NCBI GenBank assembly: GCA_008360955.1
Contig: LUCM01001600.1
Span: 90,863-154,862 of the forward strand
Length of the DNA stretch: 64,000 nucleotides
Source: Fasciolopsis buskii
Lineage: Eukaryota; Platyhelminthes; Trematoda; Plagiorchiida; Fasciolidae
Reading direction: 5' to 3'
A program made the position numbers and the translations under genes. Under the pieces are notes generated by a model, which did not search any database, had not been told where the DNA came from, and saw only the letters and a program-made list of their open reading frames with translations. How positions within the stretch are numbered: position 1 is the stretch's first letter; the number at the start of each line of letters is the position of its first letter. Of the stretch, positions 59,241 to 64,000 are shown in pieces.

Positions 59241-60535
59241 TTCGGTTTTACTGAAGCGTACGCAGTACTTGATACACTTAGGTATACAGTAATGTGTCTG
59301 GTGCCGGTACTTCTCAGTCGGTCTTTCTAAACGAGTCGTCCATGGGTCTCCGTCAGCCAGAACTGAAAGTATGCGTCCCCCTTCCGTACACAAAGCGATT
59401 TATGATTCGAATAGCGTTTGATGAATGAGGAAGCAATCAAATATGCCACATGTCCTGATTGTCGTTGGTGTTGAGGGAGGGGCTACATCCAATGCCGCGT
59501 TTGCAACTGCGTACTCCAACTGTCTATAGAATTTTGAGACTGAGTCTCGAAAAAATCATACTGCGATCATCATGTTCGCGGTGTCAAACTCGAACTAAGC
59601 CCGACCTAATTCAACTTCACAAATTCAGGTGATAAGTCCTCTTGAAACTATGACTGATTGCTAACTCAATCTAGGGATGTTGCATTTTTAATGTGTTTGC
59701 CTCTTAAAACATTTTGCCAATTTCTTGGAAACCTTGATTTTCTAAGAATACTTGAACAACGCTCCAAAGAAGTGGGTTGTTTACGCGGACAAGGCTCACT
59801 CTCAGACTGATCTGTGACTGTGAAAATGCATCAGAAATAAAAGTTTCAGTTTTTCAACCATCACTATTTAGTGGAATTCCCGATCTTTTTTCAGCATCAC
59901 ATATTTCGAGCAGAGCAGAGAGGATAAACGTTTCCCACAGGAAGGATTTAGTGTAACTCAGTAAAGGAGCAGAACAAGATAAGCTTGAATCAGATGGTAT
60001 CACAAGCTAGCGGTAGGATTTATTTGAGTTAATCCAAGCTTTTTACATTTGACTCGACCGCGTTTGACTGGCGATCAGTTGTACAGACTTTTGGTTTAGA
60101 CATGATGCCTATAACCCAGTGAAATAAACTATGAAACTAGCCATGATGTGCACATTCATTGGATATTAGTTTCGCGTTTCGTGCACAAAATTCGATCCGG
60201 CGGGCAGGGCTCAAACCTGAGAGGTTTAACTTAATCGGAAGGTAGTATTTTACACAATTCCTTACCCGATAGACAAAGAAACAGGTTGGATAAGTCATAC
60301 GCTAATCGCTTTTCGACGCATGCGATGAGAATCAGCTACTAAGGTTGGTGACACAGTAGATGTTTTGTTAATAGATTAACCCGAGGTTATTTCAAGAAAC
60401 CAAATATAAAATTAATTTTGCTTATATAGTTCCCGGGAGTAAGTACCATTACTCCGTGGGAAATGCAGGTAATCAGGGGAGCAGGCATTCTGAAATGGCG
60501 AACGGCTACTGAGCAAGATACGCTGGCTTGCTTTT
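59241..60535. other. Gene-free stretch
   Basis: Nothing recognised. A reverse-strand GCTCAAACCTGAGAGG near 60210 looks like a weak B box. Confidence 0.45.
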
Positions 60536-61150
60536 ATCGAGGATGATGAAGAAGTCTTGCCCGCGGAGTTTATTAGACTGTTTGGACCGATGTGGGAAAG
60601 TGGGAAAATATCGTACAGCTGCTGTGAATCGGTGATTGTGGCGATTCACGAGAAAGCCGGTAGATTCTCGTGTAAACATCAAAGAAGAAGTAGTTTGGCA
60701 AGTGTTACAAGCAAGCCGCTCTCGGGAACTATTCTCCACCGATTATCAGGTGCCCTCAGAGGAAATACACGGGGGAATCACACGAGTTTCAACCAAGGTC
60801 GACAGTGCATTGACCACATACAAGTGTCACGATACAGACACGCCTTCCGAAAGCCTTAGATTTCCGTTTTTCTTGATCTGAAGACGCCATTCGACCAAGG
60901 ATATCACAGTTCTATGGCGCTGCCCCTCACTATGGTATAAGCCAGAGAAATCCATTTAAACTGTCCAGACTTTGTAGGAACAGTTGGAACTAAGTCTTTG
61001 ATCACGAATAATTTTATTCAAGTTCACTACAAGAAGTGGTTCTGGTGAGGGCAATGGATGGGGACTGGTCGTATCCGTTACTCTGGTCAAAGATGACCAG
61101 AGCTGAAGTAACTTCGTACTGATTGCACCAATCGATAAGTTGAGCATAGA
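60536..61150 (+). pseudogene. RTE-clade non-LTR retrotransposon RT fragment
   Basis: One frame reads EDDEEVLPAEFIRLFGPMW, then CCESVIVAIHEKAGR (active RTEs have a WCESxIVPIxKKG-type motif) and SVTSKPLSGTILHRL. It continues with FNQGRQCIDHI (GFRPGRxCIDHI) to a TAG at 60857-60859. The same frame then gives VFLDLKTPFDQGYH (60866-60907), the RT motif with the first catalytic Asp, usually VFLDLKAAFDSVD. A frameshift follows; TTRSGSGEGN at about 61026-61055 corresponds to the SGVRQGCPLSP motif. No xxDD motif was found. It is a 5'- and 3'-truncated relic in the probable channel intron, sense orientation. Confidence 0.85.
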
Positions 61151-64000
61151 CGAGGTACGAGAAGTTCAGTTAATGGAAACAAATCAAAAAGGCAGCAGAG
61201 TGATCGATTAGTGGGTGTCGACCAAGGCAGACCAATATAAACCACTTAATTTTAACTGATAAACGAATGCTTTTGCCTGTTCAGCTTGGCTTTTCTCACC
61301 AGGAATGGGAGACAGCAATTCGGCGGATGGAAAAGAATGAAGGCTAACCAGATGAAAAAAGAGCACACGTCTTCTTTCTTTTTCTATCTCGTAAACCTAT
61401 GTTCTTTAGGATCATTATCTTTCATTGTTTCTGAATCTGCAAATGAGACGAACAAAAAAGTCGCTTATCCTTCCGAAGAAAAATTCCCAGACAGCGAATT
61501 GTCTGGACGGACAATGCTAGGCTTTTGAAGGACTACCCAGGTATGCTCCAGGTATTCCCCGATCATCTGAACGAAATTGGAACCATGATGAAATGTTTCA
61601 CACTTTCAAGTCACGAAATGCTACTGCAAGCGTGGATTGACCCTAAGCCTATTCTTTTTATTGGAGATGAGAATTTGAGAAAAGTGACCCTTTTTCGTCT
61701 GGGAGGTTGCTGTTCGCACCAGAAGGTCATTGTCCAAATAAAAAGCCTTCGAGTATTTGAAATGCTTGATCACAGTAAATCAGTTTGAAATATCCGGCTA
61801 TCGACGAGAAGTCTAGTTTACATTGCGGCTGTAAGATCTGTCCTTCATAAGATTCCGCCACACGGTCGATGTTGACAGAAGGTATCCGAAAACTGTCAGT
61901 GTCTGAAAACTGGTGTCTAGGTAGTATTGGTGTAGGATTTTGGACGATAAAAGTAAATCAGTCTAACGGGCAATACATTTAAATGCCGCATGAGCGCGAA
62001 GATCGATTTCCTGTATACAAGCTTTTCTTTGAGGTCTTTACTGATTTTGGGATGGATCGAAGTGGTCAGTCCGTATCATGGAAAAAGCACAGAAACTCTA
62101 ACCAGTGGACTATTTCGGCTGGACTGGTTTGGACTGCCTGGGTTAAGTCCACAATAATCTCTTGCAAGATGTTCGAGAGGTTGTGGACCAGAAGAATGAA
62201 GGTCCCAAAAGTAACTCTCGTGCATTCGATATGTCCTTATGACATGATCTCACGTTTCTTCTCTCACTAGTCATCGGTTCTACGAAGCAGCAGCAGAAAC
62301 CCAAGGCACGTTCGTAATAGGTTATTAACCGTGAAAACAGAACGAAACTTGCGTCTGGCTTACAGTGGTTCAACACGGACTTCGATGGATATCAGGATGC
62401 ATCAGAAAAGTGGCACGAGTGGTGATTCACAAATGCCGGGTTCAGCTCTCCTATACGTTTTTCTTGGCTTTTAATAGAGAGTTGGACGCCATTCAGCAGA
62501 CCAGTGCACCATCCGAAATGACTACATTATGGACGATGGCTTGCTCTTGTTTTTTTCAAAGTCGCGTCATTCCAAATATTACTGCAGCAAACTGTGTTCG
62601 TCATCTCCAGAAAACTATACTTTGCATGCGACTAGAACCTTACCACTAGGTTTCTCAGTCATAAATTTGTTGATACCTTTTTCTGTCCATACAATTTTGT
62701 CCTGTACAGAATAGTGAATTCTGATCACGAGATGTTTGTAACGCATGACACATTATGAAATGGCGAGAATATGCGACCGGTAGCCTGGGTAGACCACACT
62801 GCTGGGTCACTTGTATTGATTATTGACCATGGTCGGGCAAGGCCGGTAGGGACATTCATCTTCGATCGATAGGAGCAGCTGGACTGATAGCGGTTTAGTT
62901 CATCCCCAATACGCGTGCGGTTTTCCTGTGAGGTCACTGAGTAGAAGTCAGGCGGTTCATTCATGCTGACTTGCAATTTTGGTGTCCGCGTGAAATCGAG
63001 CAAACGAACGAGTAAACATGTATCTCAGTCATCCAGTTCACCGGAAGTAACAACGGGATCCAGTTCTGTGTTTCAAACGCGCTCAATCGAATTTGGGATC
63101 TAGGTTAATTAGGTGCCTTTCAGTATGCTAACTGCATACCACGGTACGTATTTTCAAGTTGCAATGACGTGGCTTAACATGCTCACTTCCTCCCATCCGT
63201 TTAACTGTTTAGTGACTGGATAATTTAATATGACGAGTCCACGAAGTGAGGACAGCTTGACCGTACACACCCACTGAATTGTCTATCCGAGAGAAGAAAT
63301 ACACATTAGACGAATACCAATTGTAACTTAAAATTATTGTTTACTTTAGGACAAATGAATTTCAACTGTTGGGGAAAGAAATCGATTTGATGTTTGGAAT
63401 TTAGATTTAAATAAATTAAAATTTATTAGTTTAAGCAGAAAATGTTTTGGGGAAATCAAATTTTGGTTTGTTTTGATTGTGTGATGGGTTCCGCAAACCC
63501 ACTCACTCGCCATTAAACCACGAACCGAGAAATTTGTTTTCTTTTATCACTTACAGATCCTATTTTTAAAAAAGTGGTTCTGCTTTGCTGAAAGAGACAA
63601 AATAATAGCGGATGCGACCGGGAGTAGCATACGTTTTTCGTGGGATCACAAGAAGCGAATCATACAAAATTCCAGTAGGAATGAAACTCATGCAGAGGTA
63701 ACAGAAAAATGAATCCACACTGTTTCTTTCATCTAACTACTTTGAATTGTAGCAAAAATACCCCCGTGGGTTTCGCTAGGATTTATCTTCCCCTTTTGTA
63801 GTCCTAAAAAACCGGGGATTATCGACGAAAATCTTGTCACCTGTATACCGGATTGACAGGGTGAATGGAACAAGAGGAGTGAATACAGAGGAAATGTTGG
63901 TGAAGGAAACTGTCATGTGGCATAGTCATTTTTGACAAAGTTAGTGAAGTAGCGGTAGTACCCCACTTTTTCTGACAGTATTAAATATACCCTTCAAGTT
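61151..64000. other. Gene-free stretch to the right window edge
   Basis: The ORFs at 61286-61528 and 61525-61788 (80 and 87 codons, overlapping by a few bases) have no recognised domain and may be chance. No channel exon, RNA gene or known repeat seen. AT-rich homopolymer runs occur near 63400-63480. Confidence 0.45.

Noticed and set aside
61286..61788. Two slightly overlapping plus-strand ORFs as possible channel exons
   Set aside because: They contain no Cav transmembrane motif (no IS1- or S4-like sequence) and no clear splice borders.

Overview
The window looks like gene-poor nuclear DNA from a metazoan. It has one recognisable host exon, no compact operon-like gene layout, many microsatellites, and decayed retroelements of the CR1/L2, RTE and Penelope (PLE) types, plus at least three families of tRNA-headed SINEs. 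My best guess is a parasitic flatworm (tapeworm or fluke), from the element mix and the long-intron architecture. That is an inference; nothing here proves the taxon.

Layout. 1-11.5 kb: microsatellites, two minus-strand copies of SINE family 2 and one old copy of SINE family 1. 11.5-13 kb: CR1/L2-like copy A (minus). 13-20.2 kb: nothing recognisable apart from short simple repeats. 21.4-23.9 kb: a near full-length but inactivated PLE (RT plus GIY-YIG endonuclease) between two (TA)n tracts. 27.2-29.5 kb: CR1/L2-like copy B (plus). 31.5-35.9 kb: CR1-like copy C (minus), which keeps endonuclease and C-terminus but lacks the RT palm. 37.9-46 kb: a dense SINE cluster, including a head-to-head pair of SINE-1 copies. 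47.4 kb: a 5'-truncated PLE tail. 50.9-53 kb: a non-LTR 3' end, a SINE-3 and a SINE-1 tandem. 54.9-55.4 kb: the first coding exon of a Cav2-like voltage-gated calcium channel, plus strand. 55.4-64 kb: probably its first intron, holding a SINE-3 and an RTE relic.

Most interesting signal. SINE family 1 (tRNA-Leu-like head with A and B boxes) carries a type-I hammerhead ribozyme fold directly after its head: helix I, CTGATGA, helix II, GAAA, a two-pair helix III, GTA cleavage triplet, helix I closure. Three copies keep the whole fold (39001-39057 minus, 39251-39307 plus, 52880-52936 plus). About five older copies show it in graded decay. A Pol III transcript of this SINE would be expected to cut itself between the tRNA-like head and the tail. 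One caution: the usual G10.1-C11.1 pair of helix II is U-U in every recognisable copy, so activity must be measured.

Other notable signals are a 115-nt perfectly identical block shared by CR1 copies A and B, whose immediate flanks differ at roughly one base in six, and a shared internal RT deletion in both copies, which suggests a non-autonomous family mobilised in trans.
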